Positions 34,014 through 42,025 are shown, counted from the first letter of the stretch. The stretch is 64,000 bases of DNA from Desulfuromonas sp. KJ2020 (GCF_024197615.1 NZ_JAKUKE010000003.1:589192-653191), one strand, 5' to 3'. The notes: generated by a model not told the origin, from the letters alone. Numbers and translations: made by a program.

Positions 34014-34244
34014 TCAGTTGGTTTGTGAAGCTTTTTCAGTGGTACCGACCAGACCTTTGACCATGCCCACTGCCAGCAGGATGGCCGGGAGGAGTTGGGC
34101 GACGACGATCAGGGCGCAGAATCCGAGGAAAACCCACACGACGATGCCGCTGTTGTCTTCGCGCAGGCCGGAGGCGGCCAAAACCGAGGAAGCGGAACCA
34201 AACAGGATTGTTGCTGCGATGGCGATACGGGACATGGTTTTCAT
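34014..34244 (-). CDS. Small secreted/membrane protein, paralogue 1
   Basis: 76 aa. Signal peptide with cleavage near SSVLA-A, then one membrane helix (IVVWVFLGFCALIVVAQLLPAILL) and a short polar tail. It resembles the next upstream gene (34289-34504) in length, order and the pattern G-I-x(4)-F-x-G-F-x-A-L-I-x(4)-Q-x-x-P. The family is not known to me. RBS AGGAGG precedes the ATG. Both genes probably share a sigma-54 promoter at 34550-34565. Confidence 0.7.
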   Translation of the reverse strand: MKTMSRIAIAATILFGSASSVLAASGLREDNSGIVVWVFLGFCALIVVAQLLPAILLAVGMVKGLVGTTEKASQTN

Positions 34245-34288
34245 AGCGTCCTCCTTTTCATTTTTGAACGGTTATCAGGCTCTGCCGT

Positions 34289-34504
34289 TCAGTTTACCCG
34301 GCGCTTAATCGAAGAGTGACTTACTCCTTTGAACAGAGAGGTCAACCGAAGCAGACCCGGGACGAATTGGTTGAGAAGTATCAAGGCCGCGAAGCCGATA
34401 AACAACGGAATTAAAATGCCCTGGCTTTCAATAGCCGGACCTGCCGCAAATGCAGAGCCGGTGAAAATCAGAAGACTCAATATGGCGTTGTATAGGTTTT
34501 TCAT
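34289..34504 (-). CDS. Small secreted/membrane protein, paralogue 2
   Basis: 71 aa. Signal peptide MKNLYNAILSLLIFTGSAFA, then a membrane helix (GILIPLFIGFAALILLNQFVPGLL) and a basic tail. It is similar to the downstream protein at 34014-34244 and 45 nt from it. The first gene after a near-consensus sigma-54 promoter, with RBS GGAGGAA. Function is unknown; a small membrane regulator, stress protein or pore-like peptide are all possible. Confidence 0.7.
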   Translation of the reverse strand: MKNLYNAILSLLIFTGSAFAAGPAIESQGILIPLFIGFAALILLNQFVPGLLRLTSLFKGVSHSSIKRRVN

Positions 34505-34907
34505 AATTCCTCCTGCGGGCTGTTTCTATCCCTTTTGATCTATAGTAAGAGCATGCTCTGTGCCAAAAATGAAAAATCAGTAATGTAATTCCTATCCTAT
34601 TGAAATCAGAAGATAAAAGTACCAGGCCCAGTGATGTTTTGTTGGCTGAGTACCCCGGCCCTGTATGAATGGAATATTCACCCTGAAATACGAGAGCGGG
34701 TTGCCTTTTTGATCTTTGATTTCAACTCACCGAAATTTCAAAGAAAAAATTATTTCAGGCGATGAATGATTTTTTTATCCATGGTATATTGCCGCAGGTA
34801 GCCGCGGCTTGATAAGGTTTTGTCCAGCCCGGTCGGCGAGAGAGAAAAGAGTGGAAGCGGCTGTCCCGGTTTGATCAAAATGGCGGGCTGTAGAAAAAGG
34901 GGAGGGT
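34505..34907. other. Intergenic region, about 400 nt
   Basis: AT-rich and without a convincing gene. On the minus side it holds the sigma-54 promoter at 34550-34565. On the plus side TATATT near 34787 could be a -10 for the thioesterase gene, without a good -35. No riboswitch fold is recognised. Confidence 0.5.
34550..34565 (-). promoter_or_regulatory. Sigma-54 (RpoN) promoter of the small membrane protein pair
   Basis: On the minus strand TGGCACAGAGCATGCT matches TGGCAC-N5-TTGCW, with correct -24/-12 spacing and one change in the -12 box. Transcription would begin near 34538, about 35 nt before the ATG at 34504. Confidence 0.65.
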
Positions 34908-35309
34908 ATGGAGATTCTGGATGATGGGCAATGTTTTGTGTGCGGCGCCGACAACCCAATCGGCCTGAAAGTCCACTTTTCTATCGATAAGAAAGAGCGC
35001 CGTGCGGTTGGCAAGGTGAGTATCCCTGCCGCCTTTCAGGGATGGCAGGATATCGTTCATGGCGGCATCATCGCCACTTTGCTGGATGAAACCAGCATTT
35101 ACGCCTGCCGCTCCATTGGCGATCATTTTGTTACCGCAGAGATCGCCGTCAAATACCTGCGACCTGTCCCAACCCAGCGGGAAGTTGTGGTCACGGCGGA
35201 GGTCACTGAAGAGAAAAAGAGGATTCTCCTGGTCCAGGCTGAACTGAAGATTGAGGACCAGGTTTACGCCAAGGCGCAAGCCAAGGTTTTTCGCGTGGAG
35301 CAGCCATGA
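34908..35309 (+). CDS. PaaI-type hotdog thioesterase
   Basis: 133 aa hotdog fold. CFVCGADNPIGLKVHF at the N-terminus, then FQGWQDIVHGGIIATLLDETSIYA (the HGG...D/E active site) and VTAEIAVKYLRPVPTQREV. Such enzymes hydrolyse acyl- or aryl-CoA esters. The CxxCG start is common in a subgroup of unknown substrate. RBS GGGGAGGG precedes ATG 34908. The stop overlaps the next gene's ATG (ATGA). Confidence 0.88.
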   Translation: MEILDDGQCFVCGADNPIGLKVHFSIDKKERRAVGKVSIPAAFQGWQDIVHGGIIATLLDETSIYACRSIGDHFVTAEIAVKYLRPVPTQREVVVTAEVTEEKKRILLVQAELKIEDQVYAKAQAKVFRVEQP

Positions 35310-36010
35310 CCTGGTTATCTGCCCTGCACCTGGGCCATTATGAACTGGATGTGATCGCGAAAATCCTTTTGGCCGCCTTGGCCGGCGGACTCATCGGTCT
35401 GGAGCGTGAAAAACACGGGCGTCCCGCTGGTTTGCGGACCCACCTGTTGGTCACCGTCGGCTCTTGTCTCATGATGGTGGTGTCCGAGGCGTTTTTTATC
35501 AAATATGGGGACATCCCGGGGACCTCTGTCGTTCGCCTTGACCCGGCCCGTGTCGCCGCACAGATTGTCACCGGCATCGGCTTTCTCGGCGCCGGGGTCA
35601 TCCTTAAAGAGGGAATTTCGGTTCGTGGCCTGACTACGGCGGCCTGTCTGTGGCTTGTCGCCGGCATCGGCATGTCTATCGGTATGGGCCTTTACTTCCC
35701 GGCTATCCTCAGTACGATTCTGGCTTTGCTGAGCTTGATGTTTCTCAAGAAGCTTGAACCTTTTATTGGCAAGGATCGCTATCTCAAGCTCAGTGTTCTC
35801 GCCTGCAACCGAGCGGCGTTCTGTGACGATCTGGAAGCTTTGTTTGCTGAGATGAAGCTTCGGGTGAGCGACCTGGAAATGGTGACGGATCTGGAGCATG
35901 ACGAGGTGCGGATCGATGTGGTGGTGACCAATCATCACCGGCGCATCGGTAAAGAGCTGACCGCTGTCATCAGCAAGATGCCAGGGGTGAAAAAAATCAG
36001 TTTTCGGTGA
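35306..36010 (+). CDS. MgtC/SapB-family membrane protein
   Basis: 234 aa with about five N-terminal membrane helices containing GGLIGLEREKHGRPAGLRTHLLVTVGSCLMMVVS and VTGIGFLGAGVILKEG, the MgtC signatures. A C-terminal ACT-like cytoplasmic domain follows (LEALFAEMKLRVSDLEMV...). MgtC proteins modulate F-ATPase or Mg2+ homeostasis and help growth in low Mg2+. It is coupled to the upstream thioesterase by a 4-nt overlap. Confidence 0.92.
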   Translation: MTWLSALHLGHYELDVIAKILLAALAGGLIGLEREKHGRPAGLRTHLLVTVGSCLMMVVSEAFFIKYGDIPGTSVVRLDPARVAAQIVTGIGFLGAGVILKEGISVRGLTTAACLWLVAGIGMSIGMGLYFPAILSTILALLSLMFLKKLEPFIGKDRYLKLSVLACNRAAFCDDLEALFAEMKLRVSDLEMVTDLEHDEVRIDVVVTNHHRRIGKELTAVISKMPGVKKISFR

Positions 36011-36017
36011 TAGACCG

Positions 36018-36054
36018 AAAAAAATGGGAGCGGCTTGGGGCCGCTCCCATTTTT
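36018..36054. terminator. Bidirectional terminator
   Basis: ATGGGAGCGGC (36024-36034) pairs with GCCGCTCCCAT (36040-36050), flanked by A-run and T-run, so it serves both the MgtC-family gene and the convergent cytochrome gene. Confidence 0.9.
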
Positions 36055-36079
36055 AATTGAATCTTTGTGCGTCAGGCGA

Positions 36080-36406
36080 TTAGCCGCAGGTCTGGGGCTG
36101 GGGGCCGTCAGCGGCATGGTCATAGAGGAACTGCTGAATGTCGAGCAGGTCCTTCTCGCTGATGCCCTCAAAAGCTTCGGGCTTGGCAGCATGCTTGTCA
36201 CGCTCGAAGAAGCGGTCCCACTGGGCCATGGTCTTGCTCAGAGGAGTCAGGTTGCCGCCTTCAACACCTTCGGTATGGCAGGACTTGCAGTTTTTCTTGT
36301 AGAGATATTTCCCCTTTTTGGGGTTCCCACCGGTTACGGCCAGGGCAGAAGTGGCAACGAAAGCGACCAGAAGACAAGCGGCCAGTACTTTAATCATGTT
36401 ACGCAT
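36080..36406 (-). CDS. Periplasmic monoheme c-type cytochrome
   Basis: 108 aa. Signal peptide (NMIKVLAACLLVAFVATSALA), then a single heme site CKSCH (KKNCKSCHTEGVEGG) and a helical class I cytochrome c body. A distal Met ligand is not obvious by eye. Mature size is about 9 kDa, so it is a soluble periplasmic carrier. RBS GGAGG lies before the ATG. A triheme cytochrome gene sits 77 nt upstream in the same orientation. Confidence 0.85.
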   Translation of the reverse strand: MRNMIKVLAACLLVAFVATSALAVTGGNPKKGKYLYKKNCKSCHTEGVEGGNLTPLSKTMAQWDRFFERDKHAAKPEAFEGISEKDLLDIQQFLYDHAADGPQPQTCG

Positions 36407-36482
36407 CAGAAAACCTCCGTGTTGTTTTCAGGCTGTTTTTCATGGACAGCCTTTGTTAAAAATCGCATCACTATATAACGAA

Positions 36483-36755
36483 TTACTTATGATGGCAATC
36501 ATTACATTTCGTCGGACCACTTTTTTGTTCATGGCAGGTCTTGCACAGCGCATGAGCCGATTTCATATCGAATTCGATTTTTGCGGGTTCCCCGCTGCCG
36601 TGGCAGGTGTCGCAGCTGCTGGATTCGCTGTGTGCCTTGTGGTTAAAGGTGACCGCTCCCCGTTTGTTCTCCAGAACAACGGTGTCGTTCGCCGTAGCGA
36701 TGACGGCAATGGAAAGCAGGGCGATGGCGGACAGTAACGCGAACATTTTTTGCAT
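36483..36755 (-). CDS. PpcA-like triheme cytochrome c7
   Basis: 90 aa from ATG 36755 with AAAGGAGG upstream. After a signal peptide (AIALLSIAVIATA) the mature protein of about 68 residues has three CxxCH sites (CDTCH, CKTCH, CNDCH) and axial histidines in FNHKAH and SAHAL. This matches the PpcA family, periplasmic electron shuttles to outer-membrane conduits in Geobacter. It supports metal- or electrode-respiring ancestry. A longer in-frame start at 36836 lacks an RBS. Confidence 0.9.
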   Translation of the reverse strand: MQKMFALLSAIALLSIAVIATANDTVVLENKRGAVTFNHKAHSESSSCDTCHGSGEPAKIEFDMKSAHALCKTCHEQKSGPTKCNDCHHK

Positions 36756-36870
36756 GGCAGATTCCTCCTTTGGTTGTTTTTCGTTTGTGGTGTTTTCGTG
36801 TGACATCACTATAGGTGGGGTCGCCCGAAGTTTCATTCGATATCTATCGTCATTTTGCGCGATGTCTGGT

Positions 36871-36890
36871 ATTGATCACCTGATATCAAT
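36871..36890. repeat. ATTGAT-N8-ATCAAT inverted repeat upstream of cytochrome gene
   Basis: A 6-bp inverted repeat 115 nt before the c7 ATG in an AT-rich stretch of the 36756-37084 gap. It could be a regulator site; nothing else is evident in that gap apart from a weak TATAGT on the minus strand. Confidence 0.35.
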
Positions 36891-37084
36891 TGGTTGGATG
36901 TGTCTATGTCGGGTTTTATGGGGTGCTGAAATCGTTGAATGAGGACTAAAAAGGATCAAAGGCTGAAATTTAACCCTTTCGCCGTGTAGTGTTTATTCTT
37001 TGCCGGTGGCCTGGAAAAATCTATGCTCTCACCCGCCACTGAAACCGATGAGCTTCAGCGGCTCATTTAAGCGAGGAGATGTCG

Positions 37085-37996
37085 TTGCCGCAACCTAAAG
37101 AAAAGCTTTTAAACGAAGAGGGTCAATCCGGCGTCATCGTGTCCCATTACGGGGTCGCCGTCGAAGTGCGTTTTGCCGATGGCCGTAGCTGTCAGGTGCG
37201 GGTCAAACGACAATCTGGTCATGTGGTGGGGGACGAGGTCCTCGTCTGTGGCGAGATTCTGCATCGTCAGCCGCGTCGTACAGAGATGCGACGCCGGGAT
37301 GCGCGCGGCAAAATCCGGCTGGTTGCTGCCAACCTGGACGTGCTGGGCGTGGTAGTCTGCTGTTCGCCGCCTGCTCCCCGGCATTACCTTGATCGGGCCA
37401 TTGTTGCTGCCCGGGCCGCCGGCATTGAACCCTTCATCGTGGTCAACAAGGCCGATCTGCCAGCCACCGCCGAGCTGCTTGATTCCCTGCAGGCAGTCTA
37501 TGGCGGGCTGATGCCGGTTTTTCCAGTCAGCGCCGCCAGTGGGGCAGGGCTGGACCAACTGCGCCATTTTCTCGCCCAAGGACACCGGGCTGTTTTTGTA
37601 GGCACTTCAGGGGTCGGCAAGAGTTCTCTTCTGAACGCGCTGGTGCCAGGTATCGATCTCCTCATCGGAGACTTGAGTGAAGATACTGGCCTCGGACGCC
37701 ACACCACCACCGTTTCAACCTTACATTCGCTGGCCAGCGGTGGCGAACTGGTCGATACCCCCGGCTTTCGCGATTTCGGTCTGGTCGATATTTCCGAACA
37801 GGAGTTAGCCCACTTTTTCCCCGGATTCGAAGAAATTCAGCAAACACCCTGTCGCTTTCGCAATTGTCTTCATCGCCACGAGCCGGGCTGTTTGGTGCGA
37901 AGCGGTCTGCAAGGAGGAACGATCCCTGCCGAACGCTATGACTCCTATCTGTATGTCCTCGAAAATCTACAGGGAGACGATCCCGGCTGGCGCTAG
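37085..37996 (+). CDS. rsgA: Ribosome small-subunit GTPase RsgA
   Basis: 303 aa. N-terminal OB-fold (VIVSHYGVAVEVRFADGRSCQVR), then a circularly permuted GTPase: NKAD (VVNKADLP), GTSGVGKSSLLN (P-loop) and DTPGF, and a C-terminal zinc site CRFRNCLHRHEPGC. It assists late 30S maturation. GAGGAG (37073-37078) abuts ATG 37079 but lies 6 nt before TTG 37085, so TTG is the likelier start; the protein is otherwise identical. Confidence 0.95.
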   Translation: MPQPKEKLLNEEGQSGVIVSHYGVAVEVRFADGRSCQVRVKRQSGHVVGDEVLVCGEILHRQPRRTEMRRRDARGKIRLVAANLDVLGVVVCCSPPAPRHYLDRAIVAARAAGIEPFIVVNKADLPATAELLDSLQAVYGGLMPVFPVSAASGAGLDQLRHFLAQGHRAVFVGTSGVGKSSLLNALVPGIDLLIGDLSEDTGLGRHTTTVSTLHSLASGGELVDTPGFRDFGLVDISEQELAHFFPGFEEIQQTPCRFRNCLHRHEPGCLVRSGLQGGTIPAERYDSYLYVLENLQGDDPGWR

Positions 37997-38052
37997 CCGT
38001 TGGCGTCATTTTCACGTAAATCAAAAGTTGTTATAGATTTCCCTGAACCTTC

Positions 38053-38081
38053 TTGACACCCTTTTTTGTGATTGCTATATT
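38053..38081 (+). promoter_or_regulatory. Strong sigma-70 promoter upstream of ybgC-like gene
   Basis: TTGACA (38053-38058) and TATATT (38076-38081) with a 17-nt spacer. The leader would be about 110 nt and holds a small CGCTT/AAGCG hairpin with T-rich tail near 38107, but no recognisable cobalamin riboswitch. Confidence 0.7.
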
Positions 38082-38197
38082 TTCGGCCTGTTAAATCTTT
38101 TTAGCGCGCTTAAAAGCGTTTCTTTTCATGCCAACCGCTGTTTCACCCCTTGTGCTCTCCGGGTTCCGGGCTGATGGGGCTGCCGTAAAAGGATGCC

Positions 38198-38605
38198 ATG
38201 ACTACCACCACCTGCCGTCTGACCGTCCGCTATGCTGAAACGGATGCTCAGGGAATTGTGCATCACTCCAATTATCTTGTCTGGTTTGAAGAAGGTCGCT
38301 CCGATTTCCTGCGGCAGCGCGGCCTCAACTACACCGATTTTGAAAAGTCCGGCTATTTCATTGTGGTGGCTGAAGCACAGGTAAAATACAAGGCGCCGGC
38401 CTATTACGAGGATGAAATCACTATCGAGACGACCCTGGACCGCTTCAAGGGGAAGGTGCTGGAATTCAGCTATCGCGCCTTGAATCAGGAGGGACGGCTG
38501 CTGGCTGAAGGGCGTACGGTGCACGTCGTTATCGGGCAGGATCGCCGGCCGGTGGCCCTGCCGCCGGAAATGCTCGCCAAAGCGACCTCAGGAGATAGTC
38601 GATGA
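38198..38605 (+). CDS. YbgC/FadM-type acyl-CoA thioesterase
   Basis: 135 aa hotdog enzyme of the 4-hydroxybenzoyl-CoA thioesterase type: RYAETDAQGIVHHSNYLVWFEEGR contains the catalytic Asp and HHSNY. It hydrolyses short acyl-CoAs. RBS AAAAGGA precedes ATG 38198. The stop overlaps the adenosyltransferase ATG (ATGA), and the rest of the cluster deals with B12-dependent acyl-CoA mutases. Confidence 0.9.
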   Translation: MTTTTCRLTVRYAETDAQGIVHHSNYLVWFEEGRSDFLRQRGLNYTDFEKSGYFIVVAEAQVKYKAPAYYEDEITIETTLDRFKGKVLEFSYRALNQEGRLLAEGRTVHVVIGQDRRPVALPPEMLAKATSGDSR

Positions 38606-39144
38606 GCCCAGAGCATCCTCTGAAAAAAGGTCTGATTCAGGTCTATACTGGCAATGGGAAAGGCAAGACGACAGCCTCCCTCGGGCTGGCCTTCCGGGCG
38701 GCCGGGCATGGTTTCAGGGTGCGTATTCTGCAGTTCATGAAGGGAAGCACGGTTTATGGCGAACTGGAATCCGCCAAACGGCTCGCTCCCGAAATCACCA
38801 TCGAGCAGGTTGGCCGCGACACCTTCGTGTCGAAATCCAATCCCGACCCGGTGGATGTGGCTATGGCGCAGGCCGGTTTTGATAAGGCCCGGGATATCCT
38901 GCTGTCAGGGGACTACGATCTGGTCATCCTCGACGAACTCAACTGCGCCGTCGATTTCGGCCTCGTCCCAGTCGAAGAGGTCAAAGAACTTATCCGCCGG
39001 AAACCGGCGCACACCGAACTGGTCATGACCGGACGTGGCGCTCATCCCGACATCATCGCTTTAGCCGATCTGGTGACTGAAATGAGGGAAGTGAAGCATT
39101 ATTACAACTCAGGACAGCCCGCCCGCGAGGGGATCGAATCATAG
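38602..39144 (+). CDS. cobO: Cob(I)alamin adenosyltransferase (CobA/CobO type)
   Basis: 180 aa. P-loop [17 protein letters not shown] at residues about 18-34, FMKGS, and [13 protein letters not shown] are CobA/BtuR signatures. It adenosylates cob(I)alamin using ATP, giving the AdoCbl cofactor of the neighbouring mutase subunit and of IcmF in the 52-55 kb region. It overlaps the thioesterase gene by 4 nt. Confidence 0.93.
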   Translation: MSPEHPLKKGLIQVYTGNGKGKTTASLGLAFRAAGHGFRVRILQFMKGSTVYGELESAKRLAPEITIEQVGRDTFVSKSNPDPVDVAMAQAGFDKARDILLSGDYDLVILDELNCAVDFGLVPVEEVKELIRRKPAHTELVMTGRGAHPDIIALADLVTEMREVKHYYNSGQPAREGIES

Positions 39145-39167
39145 AGGCAAAAAAAGGAGAGAACTCA

Positions 39168-39572
39168 ATGGCAGAAAGAAAACTCAGATTGCTGGTAGCC
39201 AAACCCGGACTCGACGGGCATGATCGCGGCGCCAAAATCGTCGCCCGCGCCTTTCGCGATGCCGGTTTTGAAGTCATCTACACCGGCCTGCGCCAGACCC
39301 CCGAACAGATCGTCAACACCGCCATTCAGGAAGATGTCGACGCGGTGAGCCTTTCCATTCTGTCCGGGGCGCATAACACCCTGTTCGCCAAGGTCATCGA
39401 ACTGCTCAAGGCCAAAGGGGCGGACGACGTGCCCGTCTTTGGCGGCGGCATCATTCCAGAAGACGATATCCCCGGCCTGAAAGCGGTGGGCGTCAAGGAA
39501 ATTTTCACCCCGGGCACCAGCACCGAGGACATCAACGCCTGGGTGCGGGAAAACATCAAGCCCCGGGCCTGA
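39168..39572 (+). CDS. B12-binding subunit of acyl-CoA mutase
   Basis: 134 aa. The cobalamin-binding domain of methylmalonyl-CoA-type mutases, with DxHxxG as DGHDRG (residues about 17-22), then SLSILSGAH and [10 protein letters not shown]. It matches the small subunit of two-part mutases. The catalytic large subunit is not in this window, so it must be encoded elsewhere. RBS AAGGAGAG; a strong terminator follows. Confidence 0.9.
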   Translation: MAERKLRLLVAKPGLDGHDRGAKIVARAFRDAGFEVIYTGLRQTPEQIVNTAIQEDVDAVSLSILSGAHNTLFAKVIELLKAKGADDVPVFGGGIIPEDDIPGLKAVGVKEIFTPGTSTEDINAWVRENIKPRA

Positions 39573-39604
39573 TCTCGACGGTTTCTAAGTCAACATGTAC
39601 GTAT

Positions 39605-39636
39605 GCGGGCCCTCCATGCCGGGGGCCCGCCTTTTT
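39605..39636 (+). terminator. Intrinsic terminator
   Basis: GCGGGCCC pairs with GGGCCCGC around TCCATGCCGG-like loop bases, then TTTTT. Confidence 0.85.
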
Positions 39637-39682
39637 AGGGCGGCTGCTAGAAAGGCCGCCCTGTCTTTTCTATCCTTCCGCC

Positions 39683-40849
39683 ATGGCCTGGAACATGATT
39701 TTTGACCTGAATGACGAGCAGAAGAAGTTGCGTGACCGTATCCGTCAGTTGGCGCAGCAGCACATTGCCCCCCAGGCGGCCCGGTGGGACGAAGAGGAAA
39801 TTTTTCCTCGCGCCGCGATTGATGCGCTAGCTGCCGAAGGCCTGTTGGGCATGGCCATCCCGCGTCAGTATGGCGGCCTGGAGCTCGACCTGCTCAGTTA
39901 TGCCATTGCCCTGGAGGAGATCGCTCGCTATGATGGCGGCACGGCCCTGACGCTGACGGCGCACAATACCCTGGCCGCTGGGCACCTTAAGATAAGCGGG
40001 ACCTCAAAACAGAAAGAGCGTTATCTGCCTGCGCTGGCGAGCGGCGAAATGCTGGGGGCCTGGGCGCTCAGCGAGACCACCACCGGCAGTGACGCCGCCT
40101 CTCTGCAGACGCAGGCGGAACGCACGAGGGAAGGGTGGCGTCTGAACGGCAGCAAAATGTTCGTCACTCTGGGTTCCGTTGCCGGTCTTTTTATCGTACT
40201 GGCACGCACTTCCAGACAGGAAGACAAGCGGCACGCTGGCATCAGCGCCTTTCTGGTGCCAGCGGAGGCTGCCGGGGTCAAGCGTGGCGCCAAACTCAAA
40301 AAGATGGGCTGCCGGTCCTCCGATACCACTTCGCTCCTGCTGAAGAATGTCCAGCTATCTGATGAGGCGCTGCTTGGCCGCGAGGGCAAGGCCTTTGCCG
40401 ACATCATGGCCGTGCTCGACCGGGGGCGTGTCGGTATGGCCGCCATGGCCGTCGGTATCGCCCGTGCCTGTCTGGAAGAAGCTCTGGCCTATGCCCGCCG
40501 CCGAAAGCAGTTTGGTCAGCCTATCGGCAAAGCCCAGGCTATCCAGTGGATGTTGGCCGACATGGCCACCGAAATCGACGCCGCCCGGCTGCTCGTATGG
40601 CGTGCCGCCGCCAGGATAACCGCCGGGGAGCAGGGCACCCGCGAAGCCGCCATGGCCAAGCTCCACGCTTCCGAGGTGGCCACACGTGCCGCCAACACCG
40701 CCTTGCAGATTCACGGGGGTTACGGTTATCTGCGGGATTTCCCCGTTGAGCGCTACCTGCGTGACGCCAAAGCCTGTGAACTTGGTGAAGGCACCAGTGA
40801 AATGCAGCGCTTGGTGATCGCCCGCGAACTTCTCGGTCCCTTGTCTTAA
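39683..40849 (+). CDS. Acyl-CoA dehydrogenase
   Basis: 388 aa FAD enzyme. LGAWALSETTTGSDAASL is the flavin-binding region, and ARRRKQFGQPIGKAQAIQWMLADM and the C-terminal GEGTSEMQRLVIARELLG contain the catalytic Glu. It oxidises an acyl-CoA to the enoyl-CoA and passes electrons to Etf. The RBS is weak; ATG 39683 or 39695 may start it. Place beside the B12 mutase subunit and meaB suggests a substrate in branched-chain or propionate-type acyl-CoA metabolism. Confidence 0.92.
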   Translation: MAWNMIFDLNDEQKKLRDRIRQLAQQHIAPQAARWDEEEIFPRAAIDALAAEGLLGMAIPRQYGGLELDLLSYAIALEEIARYDGGTALTLTAHNTLAAGHLKISGTSKQKERYLPALASGEMLGAWALSETTTGSDAASLQTQAERTREGWRLNGSKMFVTLGSVAGLFIVLARTSRQEDKRHAGISAFLVPAEAAGVKRGAKLKKMGCRSSDTTSLLLKNVQLSDEALLGREGKAFADIMAVLDRGRVGMAAMAVGIARACLEEALAYARRRKQFGQPIGKAQAIQWMLADMATEIDAARLLVWRAAARITAGEQGTREAAMAKLHASEVATRAANTALQIHGGYGYLRDFPVERYLRDAKACELGEGTSEMQRLVIARELLGPLS

Positions 40850-40874
40850 ATCACAACAAAGGAATCCTTTCGTC

Positions 40875-41828
40875 ATGTCACTTGCCGACAAAATCCTTCA
40901 AGGCGACATTCGCTCCGCCGCCCGCCTCATGCGCGATATCGACGACGGCATGCCCAGCGCCACCGAAGAACTGAAAAAGCTCTACCCCCATACCGGGCGC
41001 GCCTACATCATCGGCATTACCGGTCCGCCCGGCGCCGGCAAATCCACCCTGACCGACAAGGTTATTGAGGCCTACCGCCATAAAGGTAAGACGGTGGCCG
41101 TGGTCGCCATCGACCCGACCAGTCCCTTTACCGGCGGCGCCATCCTCGGCGACCGTATCCGCATGAACCGACACTCCTCCGATGACGGCGTCTTTATCCG
41201 CTCCCTCGGCACCCGGGGTCACCTCGGCGGCCTGTCCAATTCCACCGCCGACATCGTCAACGTCTTCGACGCCATGGGCTGGGAGATCATTATCGTCGAG
41301 ACCGTCGGCGTTGGTCAGGATGAAGTGGAAATCGTGCGCACTGCGCATACTTCCGTGGTGGTGAGCGTACCGGGCCTCGGCGACGACATTCAGGCCATCA
41401 AGGCCGGCATTCTGGAAATCGGCGACGTTTTTGCCGTCAACAAGGCCGACCGCCCCGACGCCGATCGCACCGTTCGCGACCTCGAAGTCATGATTGAAAT
41501 GAATCATCCCCCTGAAGGAAAATGGTGGCCGCCCGTGGTCAAAACCATTGCCGCCCGCCAGGATGGCATCGCCGAACTCATCGACAAGATAGAGGCCCAC
41601 CACGCCCATCTGGTGCAGAGCGGTGAGTTGGCACATTTTGAAGAAAATAAAAGCGCGACCCATTTCACCGAACTGCTCAAAGACGCTCTTTTCCGCCAGG
41701 TTTACAGCCACCTGCATGCCGATAACCGCCTGGCTGAGACCATCCAGGCCATCGCCCGGCGCGAGGTCGATCCTTACAGTGCCGTCGAGCAGATTCTGCA
41801 GCACAGTCTTAAGCTGGATACTGAATAA
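40875..41828 (+). CDS. meaB: Methylmalonyl-CoA mutase chaperone GTPase MeaB
   Basis: 317 aa G3E GTPase: P-loop GPPGAGKSTLTD, DPTSPFTGGAILGDRIRM, ETVGVGQDEVEIV and NKADRPDADRT. MeaB gates AdoCbl loading and protects the mutase from inactivation. It lies 25 nt after the acyl-CoA dehydrogenase. It is a stand-alone version of the G domain that is fused inside IcmF at 52405, so the genome has two B12-mutase chaperone systems. Confidence 0.94.
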   Translation: MSLADKILQGDIRSAARLMRDIDDGMPSATEELKKLYPHTGRAYIIGITGPPGAGKSTLTDKVIEAYRHKGKTVAVVAIDPTSPFTGGAILGDRIRMNRHSSDDGVFIRSLGTRGHLGGLSNSTADIVNVFDAMGWEIIIVETVGVGQDEVEIVRTAHTSVVVSVPGLGDDIQAIKAGILEIGDVFAVNKADRPDADRTVRDLEVMIEMNHPPEGKWWPPVVKTIAARQDGIAELIDKIEAHHAHLVQSGELAHFEENKSATHFTELLKDALFRQVYSHLHADNRLAETIQAIARREVDPYSAVEQILQHSLKLDTE

Positions 41829-41832
41829 ACGG

Positions 41833-41862
41833 TTGACACTTTCGGTCTCAAATTGCTATAAA
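41833..41862 (+). promoter_or_regulatory. Consensus promoter of truncated tRNA-Val locus
   Basis: TTGACA (41833-41838) and TATAAA (41857-41862), 18-nt spacer. Transcription would start near 41869, 8 nt before the tRNA-like sequence. Confidence 0.8.
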
Positions 41863-41876
41863 GACCACCCTACAAA

Positions 41877-41917
41877 GGGCGTTTAGCTCAGCGGGAGAGC
41901 ACTGCCTTCACACGGCA
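41877..41917 (+). pseudogene. tRNA-Val (CAC) 5' half
   Basis: GGGCGTT acceptor strand, TA, D-arm GCTC-AGCGGGA-GAGC and anticodon arm CTGCC-TTCACAC-GGCA (anticodon CAC, Val) are intact. The match stops after the anticodon stem. No variable arm, T-arm or 3' acceptor strand follows; AAAATCAAGGGGTTAGCG begins at once and forms a terminator. The remaining sequence cannot fold as a tRNA, so this is a deletion remnant or a tRNA-half-like transcript. Confidence 0.85.
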
Positions 41918-41920
41918 AAA

Positions 41921-41957
41921 ATCAAGGGGTTAGCGATAAGTCGCTAGCCCCTTTTTT
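41921..41957 (+). terminator. Strong intrinsic terminator after tRNA-Val fragment
   Basis: GGGGTTAGCGA pairs with TCGCTAGCCCC (one G-U) around TAAG and is followed by seven Ts. Confidence 0.92.
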
Positions 41958-42025
41958 TGTGGTGGATAAACCCGATCTTTTTGTTAACTGTTTTAGGAAG
42001 ATAAAAACTTAAGCGGAGGTACCAC

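Noticed and set aside
34545-34560. AGAGCATGCTCT palindrome as a repressor site
   Set aside because: It coincides with the sigma-54 promoter and is adequately explained by it.
38088-38197. Cobalamin riboswitch upstream of the B12-related genes
   Set aside because: The leader is only about 110 nt and lacks the B12 box and GCCACTG-type core.
41918-41957. Complete tRNA-Val continuing past an intron
   Set aside because: The bases after the anticodon stem form a strong terminator, and no T-arm or 3' acceptor strand appears downstream.
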